64,000 bases of DNA from Thermogemmata fonticola. GTDB lineage: Bacteria; Planctomycetota; Planctomycetia; Gemmatales; Gemmataceae. Below are positions 8,610 through 17,782 of the stretch, one piece after another. The notes under the pieces are model-generated. The model worked only from the letters and a program-made list of their open reading frames with translations. It did no database searches and was not told where the DNA came from. Numbering within the stretch: position 1 is the first letter of the stretch; every line of letters begins with the position of its first letter. Location of the stretch: positions 62,001-126,000 of the forward strand of contig NZ_JACEFB010000008.1 in the NCBI RefSeq assembly GCF_013694095.1, read 5' to 3'. The position numbers and the translations under genes are program-made.

Positions 8610-9020
8610 CATGTTAATAGGGGATAAGTTTTCTGTGTGTTGCCTTATCTCTTCGGATAGGATTTCTTCACATCTACCATTTCATATCCATCACACAATC
8701 GACACACCATTCACTCTGCGGCATATCGATGCAATGAAACGATATGTTATTCACTCTGCGACATACCGGTGCAAATCGGCTTTGTCACATGCATAGAGTA
8801 TCCGTCTTCCCGCGAATTGCTTCCTCTGGGGTGATTGAGCGGTGAATTGAGTCCCACGAGTTGAGACCCAAAGATACCGCCCTTCCAACTCCCACAGCGC
8901 CATAACCTCCATCTTAAACCAGCTCCTATTTCTTCCCAATAGAGTCGTGTTTCATTAGGATTTCGATTATTATGATGCAATATGCTATACACGGATTGTC
9001 ATATATACGTCACAGTTGCA
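8610..9020. other. Low-GC non-coding island between a Gfo/Idh gene and mutS
   Basis: About 410 bases with visibly lower GC than the flanks, rich in AT tracts such as GATTATTATGATGCAATATG near 8965-8985. No ORF in it has a ribosome binding site or protein-like composition. It contains a 26-bp direct repeat (8709-8734 and 8749-8774). It is bounded by a terminator-like hairpin on the left and the mutS stop on the right. It could be an ncRNA locus or the remnant of an inserted element; nothing identifies it. Confidence 0.5.
8709..8774. repeat. 26-bp direct repeat with 40-bp period
   Basis: Copies at 8709-8734 and 8749-8774 both begin ATTCACTCTGCG and end in TGCAA, differing at three positions. 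Fourteen bases separate them. They lie inside the low-GC island. Confidence 0.7.
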
Positions 9021-9022
9021 AA

Positions 9023-11689
9023 TCAGGGGGACGGAGTGTCCGAAGCGAATGGTACAGGGGCGGAAGGCGGGGGGGATTCCCGCTCCGCGGACGGGTCGGC
9101 TTCTGGGAACAAGAGGGGGACGGTGGGGGCGAGAGGTTTGAGTTTGTGTTTGCGGCGCGGGGGTCCTTCCGGCGGGTCGATCGAGGCGGCGGGGCGGCGC
9201 TGAGGAGCGGGCAACTCATGGCGGGATTCCAGGGTGCGGAGCACCTCTGCGGCACGCTGGAGGACCGGTTCCGGCACTCCGGCCAAGCGGGCGACATGGA
9301 TGCCGTAGCTCTTGTCGGCGTGTCCTGGGGCGATGCGATGGAGGAAGATGACGTCGCGGTCGGTTTCCCGGACCAGGACGTTGTAATTGCGCAGTCGGGG
9401 CAGAGTGTGGGCCAGTTGCGCCAGTTCGTGGTAATGCGTGGCGAAGAGAGTGCGGCAGCCGATGGCGTCGTGGAGGTGCTCCGTAATGGCCCAGGCCAGG
9501 GAGATGCCGTCGTAGGTGCTGGTGCCGCGGCCAATCTCATCGAGGATGACCAGGCTGGCCGGCGTGGCGTTGTTGAGGATGTTGGCCGCTTCGGTCATTT
9601 CGACCATGAAGGTGGAGTAGCCCCGGCTCAGTTCATCGCTGGCTCCGACGCGGGTGAAAATGCGGTCGGTCAAGCCGATGCGGGCGGAGCGGGCCGGCAA
9701 AAAGCTGCCGATATGGGCGAGCAGGGTCAGCAAAGCGACCTGGCGGATGAAGGTGCTTTTGCCGCTCATATTCGGGCCGGTGATGAGCCAGAAGGTGCCG
9801 TGCTCGGCATCACAACGGACATCGTTGGGCACAAACGTTCCAGGGGGAAGGGTTTGTTCCAGGACGGGGTGCCGCCCGTCGCGGATATCCAAGATGGGTT
9901 CGGCGACGATGGCCGGCCGGACGTAATTGCGCTCGACCGCCAGTTCCGCCAGGGCCGCGAGGAAGTCCAACAGGGCCAGAGTTTCCGCGGTCTGTTGCAG
10001 GCGGGGAATGTACTGGGCCGCCTCTTCCCGCAAGGCGGAGAATAGTTGGGCTTCCAGAGCGCGGGCCTTCTCTTCCGCCGTCAGCACCTTTTCCTCGTAT
10101 TCCTTGAGGGCCGGGGTGATGTAGCGCTCGGCATTTTTCAGGGTGCCCTTGCGGATGTAGTCCGGCGGGACGCGGGAAGCGTTGGCGTGCGTGATCTCGA
10201 TGTAGTAACCGAAGACCTGATTGTACCCCACCTTGAGGCTGCTAATGCCGGTGCGGGCGATCTCCTGGGCCTGGTAGCGGGCGATCCAGTTTTTGCCTTC
10301 GCGGCTGAGCTGGCGTAGTTCGTCGAGTTCCGGGGAAAATCCGGGGCGGATCAGGCCGCCTTCCTTGGCGGAGAGGGGCGGTTCCTCCACCAGGGCGCTT
10401 TCGAGCCGCTGGCGCAGATCGGCGCACAGATCGAGCTGACGGCGGCAGCGCTGGAGCAGGTCCGAGCGGCGGTTTTCCAGCAAGGGTTGGATGTCGGGGA
10501 GCAGGCGGAGGGTGCGGGCGATGGCGGCCAAATCACGGGGTGTGGCGCGCAGGGTGGCGATGCGGCTGGTAAGACGTTGCAGGTCGGCACAGCGGGCGAG
10601 GGCTTCGCGGAGCTGCCGTCGGCCGGGAGAATCCTGCACCCATTCCTCGACGGCATCGAGGCGGTCTTCGATCGCCGGGGCGTCGGTCAGAGGGGCGAGA
10701 AGCTGATCGTGGAGATAGCGTGCCCCCATCGGAGTGAGGGTCCGGTCGATGGCGGCCAGGAGCGAGCCGTGGCGCTGATTGTCCCGCAAGGTACGGGTCA
10801 GTTCCAAGCTGCGGCGGGTGACTTCATCGAGGAGCAGACGTTCTTCGGGACGGTACGGCTGAAGCCGGCCCAACTGGCGGAGGTTGGCTTTGAGCGTGTC
10901 GCGCAGGTATAGGAGCAAAGCGCCGGCGGCGCGCAAGCAGGGCTGGTCGTCGGCAAAGCCAAAGCCGGCACAGGTCGCCACGCGGAAATGCTCCTTGAGC
11001 GCGGCCAAGGCAGTGGTCGGGGCGAACTGCCAATCCGGGCGGGCGGTGCGGCTCAGGGGTAGGACCGGAGCCGGCAGGGACAGCACGGCCTCAGCCAGCG
11101 ATTCGGGAAAGAGAATTTCCGCCGCAGCGATCCGGCCCAATTCGTCGGCCAGGCGACAAGGGGGCAGGTCCAACGCCGCGAAGGTACCCGTGGTCAGTTC
11201 GACCCAAGCCAGGCCGTAGAGCGGCGCCTGGGGCGTCCCGCCGCCAACCACCGCGGCCAGATGATTCGGCGTGCGCGGATCGAGCAAGCCTTCGTCGGTG
11301 ATGGTGCCGGGAGTAACCACCTGGGTCACCGCGCGGGGAATCAGCTTTTTCTTCGGGTCGGCCTCCTCCATCTGCTCGCACACCGCTACCCGGTAGCCCG
11401 CCTTGAGCAGTTGCCCCAGGTAGCGCTCCAGATGGTTGACAGGCACCCCGGCCATGGGAATCTCTTTATCGCGGCGGGTCAGGGTCAGACCCAGAACCTT
11501 GTGCCCCAGATAGGCGTCATCCTCGAACAATTCGTAAAAATCGCCATTGCGGAAAAACAGCACCGCGTCGGGATGGCGTGCCTTGGCCTCGTGATACTGC
11601 TGCATCATGGGCGTCAAGGGACGCGCCGGGGCAGACCGGCCCGCACCTTCCCCGCCAGCAGAACAGCTCTTGACCGTGGATGGTTCCAT
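9023..11689 (-). CDS. mutS: DNA mismatch repair protein MutS
   Basis: An 888-residue full-length MutS1. It binds base mismatches and small loops and, on ATP binding, recruits MutL. The mismatch-recognition N-domain carries the Phe-X-Glu element within GDFYELFEDDAYLGHKVL. The connector, lever and clamp domains follow. The ABC ATPase domain has Walker A GPNMSGKST, a Walker B region VILDEIGRGTSTYDG and the ATHYHEL switch. The C-terminal helix-turn-helix is followed by a Pro/Lys-rich tail of about 50 residues. The start at 11689 (MEPSTVKSC) lacks a clear ribosome binding site; Met28 or Met29 before QQYHEAKARHPD would give the usual MutS N-terminus. It is monocistronic in this window. Confidence 0.97.
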   Translation of the reverse strand: MEPSTVKSCSAGGEGAGRSAPARPLTPMMQQYHEAKARHPDAVLFFRNGDFYELFEDDAYLGHKVLGLTLTRRDKEIPMAGVPVNHLERYLGQLLKAGYRVAVCEQMEEADPKKKLIPRAVTQVVTPGTITDEGLLDPRTPNHLAAVVGGGTPQAPLYGLAWVELTTGTFAALDLPPCRLADELGRIAAAEILFPESLAEAVLSLPAPVLPLSRTARPDWQFAPTTALAALKEHFRVATCAGFGFADDQPCLRAAGALLLYLRDTLKANLRQLGRLQPYRPEERLLLDEVTRRSLELTRTLRDNQRHGSLLAAIDRTLTPMGARYLHDQLLAPLTDAPAIEDRLDAVEEWVQDSPGRRQLREALARCADLQRLTSRIATLRATPRDLAAIARTLRLLPDIQPLLENRRSDLLQRCRRQLDLCADLRQRLESALVEEPPLSAKEGGLIRPGFSPELDELRQLSREGKNWIARYQAQEIARTGISSLKVGYNQVFGYYIEITHANASRVPPDYIRKGTLKNAERYITPALKEYEEKVLTAEEKARALEAQLFSALREEAAQYIPRLQQTAETLALLDFLAALAELAVERNYVRPAIVAEPILDIRDGRHPVLEQTLPPGTFVPNDVRCDAEHGTFWLITGPNMSGKSTFIRQVALLTLLAHIGSFLPARSARIGLTDRIFTRVGASDELSRGYSTFMVEMTEAANILNNATPASLVILDEIGRGTSTYDGISLAWAITEHLHDAIGCRTLFATHYHELAQLAHTLPRLRNYNVLVRETDRDVIFLHRIAPGHADKSYGIHVARLAGVPEPVLQRAAEVLRTLESRHELPAPQRRPAASIDPPEGPPRRKHKLKPLAPTVPLLFPEADPSAERESPPPSAPVPFASDTPSP

Positions 11690-12216
11690 AGTTCAGCCAG
11701 TCGAATCCGCCCTCACTCTCCGTACAATCGGCCCCCTTATTTCCTGTTCCTACGTGGCTTCCATCGGCCATCGGCACATCTTGGCTATGCCTATTATCCC
11801 CATTCTCCACCCCCTTGGGAAAGGGACGTTGCGTATCCCAGCGATTATTCCGGCAGACGGCGTGCCCCTCCAGCGCAGAGGATTCGCAGCCGCTGTTCAT
11901 CCCTTACACCACGGCTCGCTTCGGGAGACTCAATTCCGAAGCATTCGCCCCCGATTGTCGTGCGCTTGCCCAAACGATTACTCTCCCCTCCGATCAGGTT
12001 CAGCGCTTCGGCAGTTCGGCGGCGGGCGGGAATTTGCTTGGCGAAGCGCTTCAACTTGCGGTAAAATGGAGCCAATGTGGCGGCGGCTCGATTGAGGGTT
12101 TCTGCATAGCCGAGTGCCAAGGCCATGACACAGAGCCGCACTTCGACGGAGCAGAAGATCGACTCCGCAGCGCAGCCATCGGCATTTCTTGTATCTGACA
12201 GACAGGAGTTTGGTCC
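11690..12216. other. Divergent intergenic region between mutS and a secreted-protein gene
   Basis: These 527 bases must hold the promoters of mutS (minus) and of the gene at 12217 (plus). I found no convincing -10/-35 pair, RNA gene or repeat. A minus-strand reading frame covers much of it but has no ribosome binding site and extends into the next gene's 5' end. Confidence 0.4.
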
Positions 12217-13887
12217 ATGTCCCGCATGATCTGGAAGTGCACCACGCTCGGCCAACGGCCATTTTTGGTGCTGAGTCTGCTTTTTGTGGGCGTTTTGGGG
12301 CTGTTCGCCAGTTTGGGAAGCGCGGGGAGCCAAGCGGTTCCTTCCGCGGAAGTCGCTCCGCCGCCGCGACCGGACCCCGTGGCCGAATGGATCGATCAGG
12401 AAGGCTCATTCGATTATGCCGCCGCGGTCAATGCTCTGTTGGGCCGGTCCGTGACGCCACAAACCAACGCCATCGTGCTCATCTGGCAAGCGCTGGGGCC
12501 GACTCCGGAAGGAGGAAGCTCCCTACCCGCGGAATACTTCGAGTATCTGGGCTGCCCCCGTCCCGCAGGAAGCAAGGAGGATTTCATCAAGTTGTACCGC
12601 TACGCCGGGGAAGTCCTCCGCCTGCCGGAAAGAGCAACGGAGCAACTTTACGACCAACTCTTTTTGCTGGCGGCGATCCCCTGGAAGGACAAGGAAGCGC
12701 CGGAACTGGCTGACTGGCTCCGGAGGAACGAGAAGGCCCTGGAACACCTCCGCCACGCCGCCGAACGACCGCATTACTTCAACCCCGCTTACAAATTGTG
12801 CGACGATGGCACGACCATCTCCTTGCGGGATAATCTGCTTCCCCATATCCAGGCGTTGCGGGAGGCGGCCCTGGCTTTCTCCTTGCGGGCGATGAACAAG
12901 CTCGGCAACGGCGATACAGCCGGGGCGTGGCAGGACATTCTGACCGCCTACCGGCTCAGCCGGCATCTCGCCCAGGGCATGTGGATCATCGAAGGGTTGG
13001 TAGGCGTAGCATTGGAAACCGGCATTCTCTTCAAGACCACCAAGGCGTTTCTGGAGCATGCCGCCCTGCCCCCCCGGCAACTCGCGGAATGCCTGCGGCA
13101 ACTCCGAGCACTCCCGGAGCCGGACTGGATCACCCATCGCGGCGTGATCGTCGAAATGGCCGCAGTGCTCGATCATCTCCAACACAAAGCCCCCAAAAAC
13201 TACGCCGAAGCGATCAAGGGGATGCAGGCATCGTTCAATCGGCCCTTTCCGCCTCTGCCCCGGCAACTCGAAGAGGTCCCGATTACGGTGGAGGGATGGG
13301 TGACCCTTCAACGGGAGCTCATCACGCGCTATCTGCGTTGGGGGGATTACCTGCGGCAGCACGGGAACAAGCCTTACGATCCCACGGCCCTGGAAGCGTT
13401 GAGGCCAGACCCCAAGGTCCTGGAAGAGCTAGGGCGCGAGATCGAGCGGGAAATCGCAGCCTGGAAGAAGGAGGAAGGCCAAGATGCAGCCCGCGCCTGG
13501 CGATTGCAGGAAATGACAGGACGCTACGCGGGAATGACCCTTTTCTTCATGTCCAGCGATTTTCTGCCCAAATTCCATAAGACCCATTTGCGGCGCAAGC
13601 AATGCGGGGAGTTGCTGCAAGCGGCAATCGCGTTGGAGCTGTATCGCTGCGAGCAGGGGCGCTATCCCCGGCAATTGCAGGAACTAGCAGGGAAGTACCT
13701 GCCGGAGGTGCCGCTGGACCGCTTCCGCAATCAGCCGCTGGTGTACCAGGTCAGTCCCGAAATGGTCCTGGTTTATAGCGTGGGACCGAATGGCCGGGAT
13801 GATGCCGCCCGTAGCTACCTCGATGACCCCAACGAGCGGGAGGCGGACGATCTGGTGGTCCGCTGGCGTCCCCGCCTGAAACCCTGA
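12217..13887 (+). CDS. Exported planctomycete protein with pseudopilin-like C-terminus
   Basis: A 556-residue protein with an N-terminal hydrophobic segment (PFLVLSLLFVGVLGLFASLG) acting as signal peptide or anchor. The body is mainly helical and Arg/Leu-rich without known catalytic motifs. The last 110 residues resemble the globular part of GspG-type pseudopilins as found in planctomycetes: QCGELLQAAIALELYRCEQG, then RYPRQLQEL, a DRFRNQPLVYQ turn and VYSVGPNGRDD. The specific role is unknown. AGGAG lies 8 bases before the ATG. The TGA stop overlaps the first base of a 24-bp tandem duplication. Another helical protein of this kind is not seen nearby. Confidence 0.75.
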   Translation: MSRMIWKCTTLGQRPFLVLSLLFVGVLGLFASLGSAGSQAVPSAEVAPPPRPDPVAEWIDQEGSFDYAAAVNALLGRSVTPQTNAIVLIWQALGPTPEGGSSLPAEYFEYLGCPRPAGSKEDFIKLYRYAGEVLRLPERATEQLYDQLFLLAAIPWKDKEAPELADWLRRNEKALEHLRHAAERPHYFNPAYKLCDDGTTISLRDNLLPHIQALREAALAFSLRAMNKLGNGDTAGAWQDILTAYRLSRHLAQGMWIIEGLVGVALETGILFKTTKAFLEHAALPPRQLAECLRQLRALPEPDWITHRGVIVEMAAVLDHLQHKAPKNYAEAIKGMQASFNRPFPPLPRQLEEVPITVEGWVTLQRELITRYLRWGDYLRQHGNKPYDPTALEALRPDPKVLEELGREIEREIAAWKKEEGQDAARAWRLQEMTGRYAGMTLFFMSSDFLPKFHKTHLRRKQCGELLQAAIALELYRCEQGRYPRQLQELAGKYLPEVPLDRFRNQPLVYQVSPEMVLVYSVGPNGRDDAARSYLDDPNEREADDLVVRWRPRLKP

Positions 13888-13934
13888 GCCGCAAAGCAGG
13901 GCGTGCCAAAAGCCGCAAAGCAGGGCGTGCCAGA
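13887..13934. repeat. 24-bp tandem duplication abutting a stop codon
   Basis: Two adjacent copies, 13887-13910 and 13911-13934, of AGCCGCAAAGCAGGGCGTGC plus four bases, differing at one position. The first copy starts with the last base of the upstream TGA stop. Confidence 0.85.
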
Positions 13935-13990
13935 AGCCTCCGATACCTCCAGGCTCGTCTTGCCGCTGAACTCGGCCCTGCGGTATCTTC

Positions 13991-14395
13991 ATGCCGATGA
14001 GACTACGGCCTTGGCTCTGCGCTGGGTTTGTTGCACTGCTCATTGTTTGGACGTGGAAGCTGGTGGAACCGAATCCCGTCCCGGCGGCGCTGGAACAGGA
14101 ACTGCCTGCGGACTGGCGATTCTGGCTTTCCAAGGCCGTGCACTTTGGCATGTATTTCATCCTCTTCCTACTCGGAACGGGGGGACTGAGGTCCCGCTGG
14201 CGCTGGGGCGTCGCTGGCTTGCTGCTGCTCCACGCCGGCCTGACCGAGCTGATCCAGACGTGGGTCCCCAACCGCCACGGTTCGCTCCGGGATGTGCTCA
14301 TCGACGGCGGCGGCGTGGCCGCCGGCCTATTCCTGAGTGAATGGTGCCGCCGAACACGCCAGGGATGTCGCGGGACCGCTCTCAGTGAGACCTGA
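13991..14395 (+). CDS. VanZ-like family membrane protein
   Basis: A 134-residue integral membrane protein with about four helices: residues 8-22, 45-63, 70-85 and 101-117. The family pattern is visible: a helix with KAVHFGMYFILFLLG (Lys and His near a helix start), then AGLTELIQTWVPNRHGSLRD, which matches the E-hhQ-hhP-R-hs-hhD element of VanZ-like proteins. Members include the teicoplanin-resistance factor VanZ, but most are of unknown function, and resistance should not be inferred. No ribosome binding site is obvious; two in-frame ATGs (13991, 13997) are possible. It lies just after the 24-bp duplication and 85 bases ahead of a protein kinase gene. Confidence 0.82.
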   Translation: MPMRLRPWLCAGFVALLIVWTWKLVEPNPVPAALEQELPADWRFWLSKAVHFGMYFILFLLGTGGLRSRWRWGVAGLLLLHAGLTELIQTWVPNRHGSLRDVLIDGGGVAAGLFLSEWCRRTRQGCRGTALSET

Positions 14396-14479
14396 CTATC
14401 TGACTTCTCAACTTCTAACTTCTCCGCTCCGACCAAAAGTGCTTTCCTTGGGTCAAGCGACGGATTATACTGGTGCATT

Positions 14480-15778
14480 ATGCAGTCTTCGGACAGCCGC
14501 AAGCCATCGCCATCCTCGCCGGAGCCGCCGGCTCATCCCGGAGCGGAGAAGGAAGAGAACCGTTCCCAGAGTGCCGAGCAGACGATGCTGGGAAAGGGAA
14601 GCGGCGCTGAGGCGGAAGCGCCCGAGGCCTCGCGGATCAGCCAGCAGGAGACGCTGCCGTTGCCGCAGGATCGCGAGGGAACGGTCAGCACGGTGGGGGT
14701 GGCGGCGAGGCCGGCGGGGGACTCCGCCGAACGGGGTTCCGGCGTGCGGTCTTCTTCGAGCCGTCCGTTGCCTTCGATTCCCGGCTATGAGCTGCTCGGC
14801 GAGTTGGGGCGCGGCGGCATGGCGATTGTGTACAAGGCCCGGCAGACGAAGCTGGACCGCCTGGTGGCTTTGAAGGTGCTGCGGGAGGGAGTCTACGCGA
14901 GCGAGTTGGACCTGGCACGGTTTCGCCACGAGGCCCTGGCCATCGCGCGCATTCAGCATCCGAATGTCATCCAGGTGTACGACATCGGGGAGCATGAGGG
15001 ACTGACCTATTTGGCGATGGAGTATGCGGGGGAAGGGACGTTGCAGCAATGGCTGGCAGGCCAGCGCCTGTCCGTGGTGGGAGCCATCCGGCTGGTGTAC
15101 ACCCTGGCCCGCGCCGTGGGAGCGGCCCACCAAGTCGGCATCACCCACCGCGACCTCAAGCCGGGGAATATCCTCATCGTCAATGGCGTGCCCAAAATTG
15201 CCGACTTCGGGCTGGCGAAGCAGTTGGAGCATTCGTTGCAGACAGCTAGCGGAGCCATCCTGGGCACCCCGCAATACATGGCGCCGGAGCAAGCGGCAGG
15301 GGACAATCGCCGGGTCGGTCCCCCCAGTGATGTCTATGCGCTCGGCGTGATCCTGTTTGAATTGCTCACGGGGCGCGTGCCGCTTCAGGGGGATACCCTC
15401 CTGGATACATTGGACCGGGTCCGTTTCATGCCCCCACCGCCGTTGCGTGAGTTGCGCGGCGATATCCCAGGGGAAGTGGAAAGCGTGGTGCAGCGCTGCC
15501 TGCGGAAATCGCCGGAGGAACGCTATCCCAACGCGACGATGCTCGCCGAGGAATTGCTGCGTATCTTTCCTGCGCTTCAAAGCGGCGGGCCCACAGCTTC
15601 TCGATCGAGCAGCCCGATTCCCTCCGCTTTCTGGTCCATTCTGGGCACCATCGCCGCTCTGATTCTGGCGGCGATTCTGGTCAGGCAAAGCGGCCTGCTT
15701 CCCTGGAACCGGCCAGCCCCCGCCCCTCCGACTCTCCCGGCGGGCAGCAGCCAGCCTTCCCCCTTGCCCACACCCTAG
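14480..15778 (+). CDS. Transmembrane Ser/Thr protein kinase (PknB-like)
   Basis: A 432-residue Hanks-type kinase. A disordered, Ser/Pro/Glu-rich N-terminal stretch of about 100 residues precedes the catalytic domain (about 103-365). The domain has the Gly-loop LGELGRGGMAIVYKA, the ATP-binding Lys132, HRDLKPGN at 223-230, DFG at 242-244 and APE at 268-270. All catalytic residues are present, so it should be active. One transmembrane helix follows at about 384-403, with a short Pro-rich tail outside, so there is no sensor domain of note. Targets are unknown. The long N-terminal extension, rather than a C-terminal sensor, is the unusual part. The start has no clear ribosome binding site. Confidence 0.93.
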   Translation: MQSSDSRKPSPSSPEPPAHPGAEKEENRSQSAEQTMLGKGSGAEAEAPEASRISQQETLPLPQDREGTVSTVGVAARPAGDSAERGSGVRSSSSRPLPSIPGYELLGELGRGGMAIVYKARQTKLDRLVALKVLREGVYASELDLARFRHEALAIARIQHPNVIQVYDIGEHEGLTYLAMEYAGEGTLQQWLAGQRLSVVGAIRLVYTLARAVGAAHQVGITHRDLKPGNILIVNGVPKIADFGLAKQLEHSLQTASGAILGTPQYMAPEQAAGDNRRVGPPSDVYALGVILFELLTGRVPLQGDTLLDTLDRVRFMPPPPLRELRGDIPGEVESVVQRCLRKSPEERYPNATMLAEELLRIFPALQSGGPTASRSSSPIPSAFWSILGTIAALILAAILVRQSGLLPWNRPAPAPPTLPAGSSQPSPLPTP

Positions 15779-15973
15779 GAAGGGCTGCACCTTTTGCTGC
15801 TGGCATCCTGGCCGCGACACCTGTCCCTGGAGAATCGCTCACAAGTCGCTCACACCAAAGCCCAGGCGGGGCGGCAGGCCCCACCCTAGACCGGCGTTCG
15901 TTCTCCAGCCAACAACGTAGTCGCAAATGCAAGGCAGAACCATGCTCCCTGTCCGTTTTGGGACTTTTCCGTC

Positions 15974-16333
15974 CTAGGACTTACTCACCCAGACGGGCGG
16001 CGGAGTGATGGCATCGGCGGGGCGAGGGCCGGGATGCGTCCGTCCGCTTCCCGCGAGACGGCTGATGCAGCGGACGGTCATGTCGTGATCACAGAGGATT
16101 TGACAACTCAGGCGGACGCCTTGCAAGCCGCGCTCGGCGAGCACCTTCTTTTCCGCCTCGGTCATCTGTTCCGGTTCCCCGGCGACGAACTCCACGCGGC
16201 AGGTGGTACAGCGCGCATTCCCCCCGCAGGCATGCAACTGGTCCACTCCCGCCTCATCGATCAGAGCCAAGACCAGACGTTTTCCCGCAGGAACATCAAA
16301 CGTGCCGACTCCTTCCACCGTCAAACGCGGCAT
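15974..16333 (-). CDS. 2Fe-2S ferredoxin
   Basis: A 119-residue ferredoxin with a plant/vertebrate-type 2Fe-2S fold. The cluster ligands are Cys36, Cys42 and Cys45 (HACGGNARCTTC) and Cys77 (RLSCQ). The loop is one residue longer between the first two Cys than in photosynthetic ferredoxins, as in many bacterial ones. A short Pro-rich tail of about 25 residues extends past the fold. It carries single electrons for an unidentified partner; no reductase or oxygenase is adjacent. AGGAGGAAT precedes the ATG. It is convergent with the protein kinase gene and divergent from ilvE. Confidence 0.92.
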   Translation of the reverse strand: MPRLTVEGVGTFDVPAGKRLVLALIDEAGVDQLHACGGNARCTTCRVEFVAGEPEQMTEAEKKVLAERGLQGVRLSCQILCDHDMTVRCISRLAGSGRTHPGPRPADAITPPPVWVSKS

Positions 16334-16392
16334 AGGATTCCTCCTTCCTTCGACCGATAGTTGGCGGAGCGCTGCTTCCTCCTCCTAAGGTT

Positions 16393-16443
16393 GTCCGCCG
16401 AATGAGCAAGGGCGTCCGCCGAATGAGAATGCCCGCCGATGAG
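16393..16443. repeat. 21-bp period short repeat
   Basis: GTCCGCCGAATGAG occurs at 16393-16406 and 16414-16427, with a degenerate third copy at 16431-16443. It lies in the divergent intergenic region between the ferredoxin gene and ilvE. Confidence 0.6.
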
Positions 16444-16685
16444 CGTCAGGCTATCACGTGCGCCGCCTGGCTTATGGTCCAGTCAGCCTCGCTTGGCATC
16501 TGAGATCATTGTAGGCCGCGTCCGCTCTGGATGGGACAGACACAGTCCTGGCACTATCCGGTCTGGGGCAGCGCCGCAGTCCGGCAGCCTTGCTTCCATT
16601 GTGCTAGCGGGGATCAATGGTAGTTTGACCCGCCGGATGCTACACTGTAGCCAAAGGGCCTTTGGGTTGGAATTGGGAGGGAAGT

Positions 16686-17549
16686 ATGGCAGCGCTCATG
16701 CCGATGGACGACCGGGATGGGGTGATCTGGTTCAACGGGCAGTTAGTGCCCTGGCGGGAAGCCAAGGTGCACGTACTGGTGCACAGTTTGCATTATGGGA
16801 ACGCGGTGTTCGAGGGGGCGCGCATTTACAACGGCAAGGTGTTCAAGCTGACGGAGCATTCGCAGCGTTTGCATCGGTCCGCCCGAATGTTGGCCTATGA
16901 GGTGCCGTATTCGGTCGAGGAGCTGGACGCGGCCACGCGGCGGGTGGTGGCGGAAAACCGGCTGCAAGCGGGGTATGTGCGTCCCCTGGCCTGGCGCGGG
17001 GCGGAAACGATCGGCGTATCCGCCGTGGGGACCAAGGTGCATACCATGATCGCCGCCTTCCCGTGGGGTGCGTATTACGAGCAGAAGGCAATCCGCCTGA
17101 TGACCGCCCGCTGGAAGCGTCCCAGTCCGGAGTCAGCCCCGGCAGGCAGCAAAGCGGCGGGATTGTACATCATCTGCACCCTGGCCAAGGACGAGGCCCT
17201 CGCCGCCGGTTTCCAGGACGCCCTCATGCTCGACTACAAAGGCCGGCTTTCGGAAGCGACGGGCGCCAACCTCTTCCTAGTCATCAACGGAGAATTGCAC
17301 ACTCCCACGCCGGAAACCATCCTCAACGGCATCACGCGTCAGACCGTGATGGACCTGGCCCGGCGGCGTGGCCTCAAGGTCGTCGAACGGGAAATGTGGC
17401 CTGAAGAGCTAGCCCGCGCGAGCGAAGTGTTCCTCACCGGTACCGCGGTTGAAGTCCAACCGGTCGCCGCTGTCGATCAGCACGAGTATCCCATCGGGCC
17501 GATCACCCAGATGCTTCAGGAGGATTACGCGGCTCTGGTCCGCGCTTGA
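16686..17549 (+). CDS. ilvE: Branched-chain amino acid aminotransferase
   Basis: A 287-residue fold-type IV PLP enzyme that transfers amino groups between branched-chain amino acids and 2-oxoglutarate, the last step of Leu/Ile/Val synthesis. HSLHYGNAVFEGARIYNG is the family N-terminal motif. The PLP Lys is Lys156 in AGSKAAGLY. LSEATGANLFLV and the TVMDLARRRG helix complete the cofactor site. RPLAWRG (residues 99-105) is the substrate loop seen in BCATs rather than D-amino acid transaminases. The start at 16686 is chosen for GGGAGGGAAGT just upstream; an in-frame ATG 8 codons earlier has none. No other ilv or leu genes are nearby. Confidence 0.93.
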   Translation: MAALMPMDDRDGVIWFNGQLVPWREAKVHVLVHSLHYGNAVFEGARIYNGKVFKLTEHSQRLHRSARMLAYEVPYSVEELDAATRRVVAENRLQAGYVRPLAWRGAETIGVSAVGTKVHTMIAAFPWGAYYEQKAIRLMTARWKRPSPESAPAGSKAAGLYIICTLAKDEALAAGFQDALMLDYKGRLSEATGANLFLVINGELHTPTPETILNGITRQTVMDLARRRGLKVVEREMWPEELARASEVFLTGTAVEVQPVAAVDQHEYPIGPITQMLQEDYAALVRA

Positions 17550-17782
17550 TCCCTGTGGATCACTCCCCCGCGGTCCCGCCGAACCAACCTCAGCGGCGGC
17601 TAGCAGCGGAGAAATGACTCGCTCCGGCGGCTTCGCTTCCGCTCCCGCTTCCTGGGAGGAGGAAGCCGGGAGGCCATAGAACCAGAACGTTGCGGGAACG
17701 CAAGTGCCGTCCCCACCGCCGGCGCGGCCCAGCCCTTGGCGGCCATCCCCCGGCCCACCCAGACCTTTCTGAGGGTGTTATC

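Noticed and set aside
8709-8774. CRISPR array
   Set aside because: Only two imperfect copies with a 14-base spacer; no cas genes in the window.
11690-11720. tRNA T-loop-like sequence (AGTCGAATCCGCC)
   Set aside because: No acceptor, D or anticodon arms can be formed around it.
11845-12333. A minus-strand frame in the mutS upstream region (small basic protein)
   Set aside because: No ribosome binding site, weaker codon bias than neighbours, and overlap with the 5' end of the gene at 12217.
13991-14395. Vancomycin or teicoplanin resistance gene
   Set aside because: VanZ-like proteins are widespread and mostly unrelated to resistance; no van genes are nearby.
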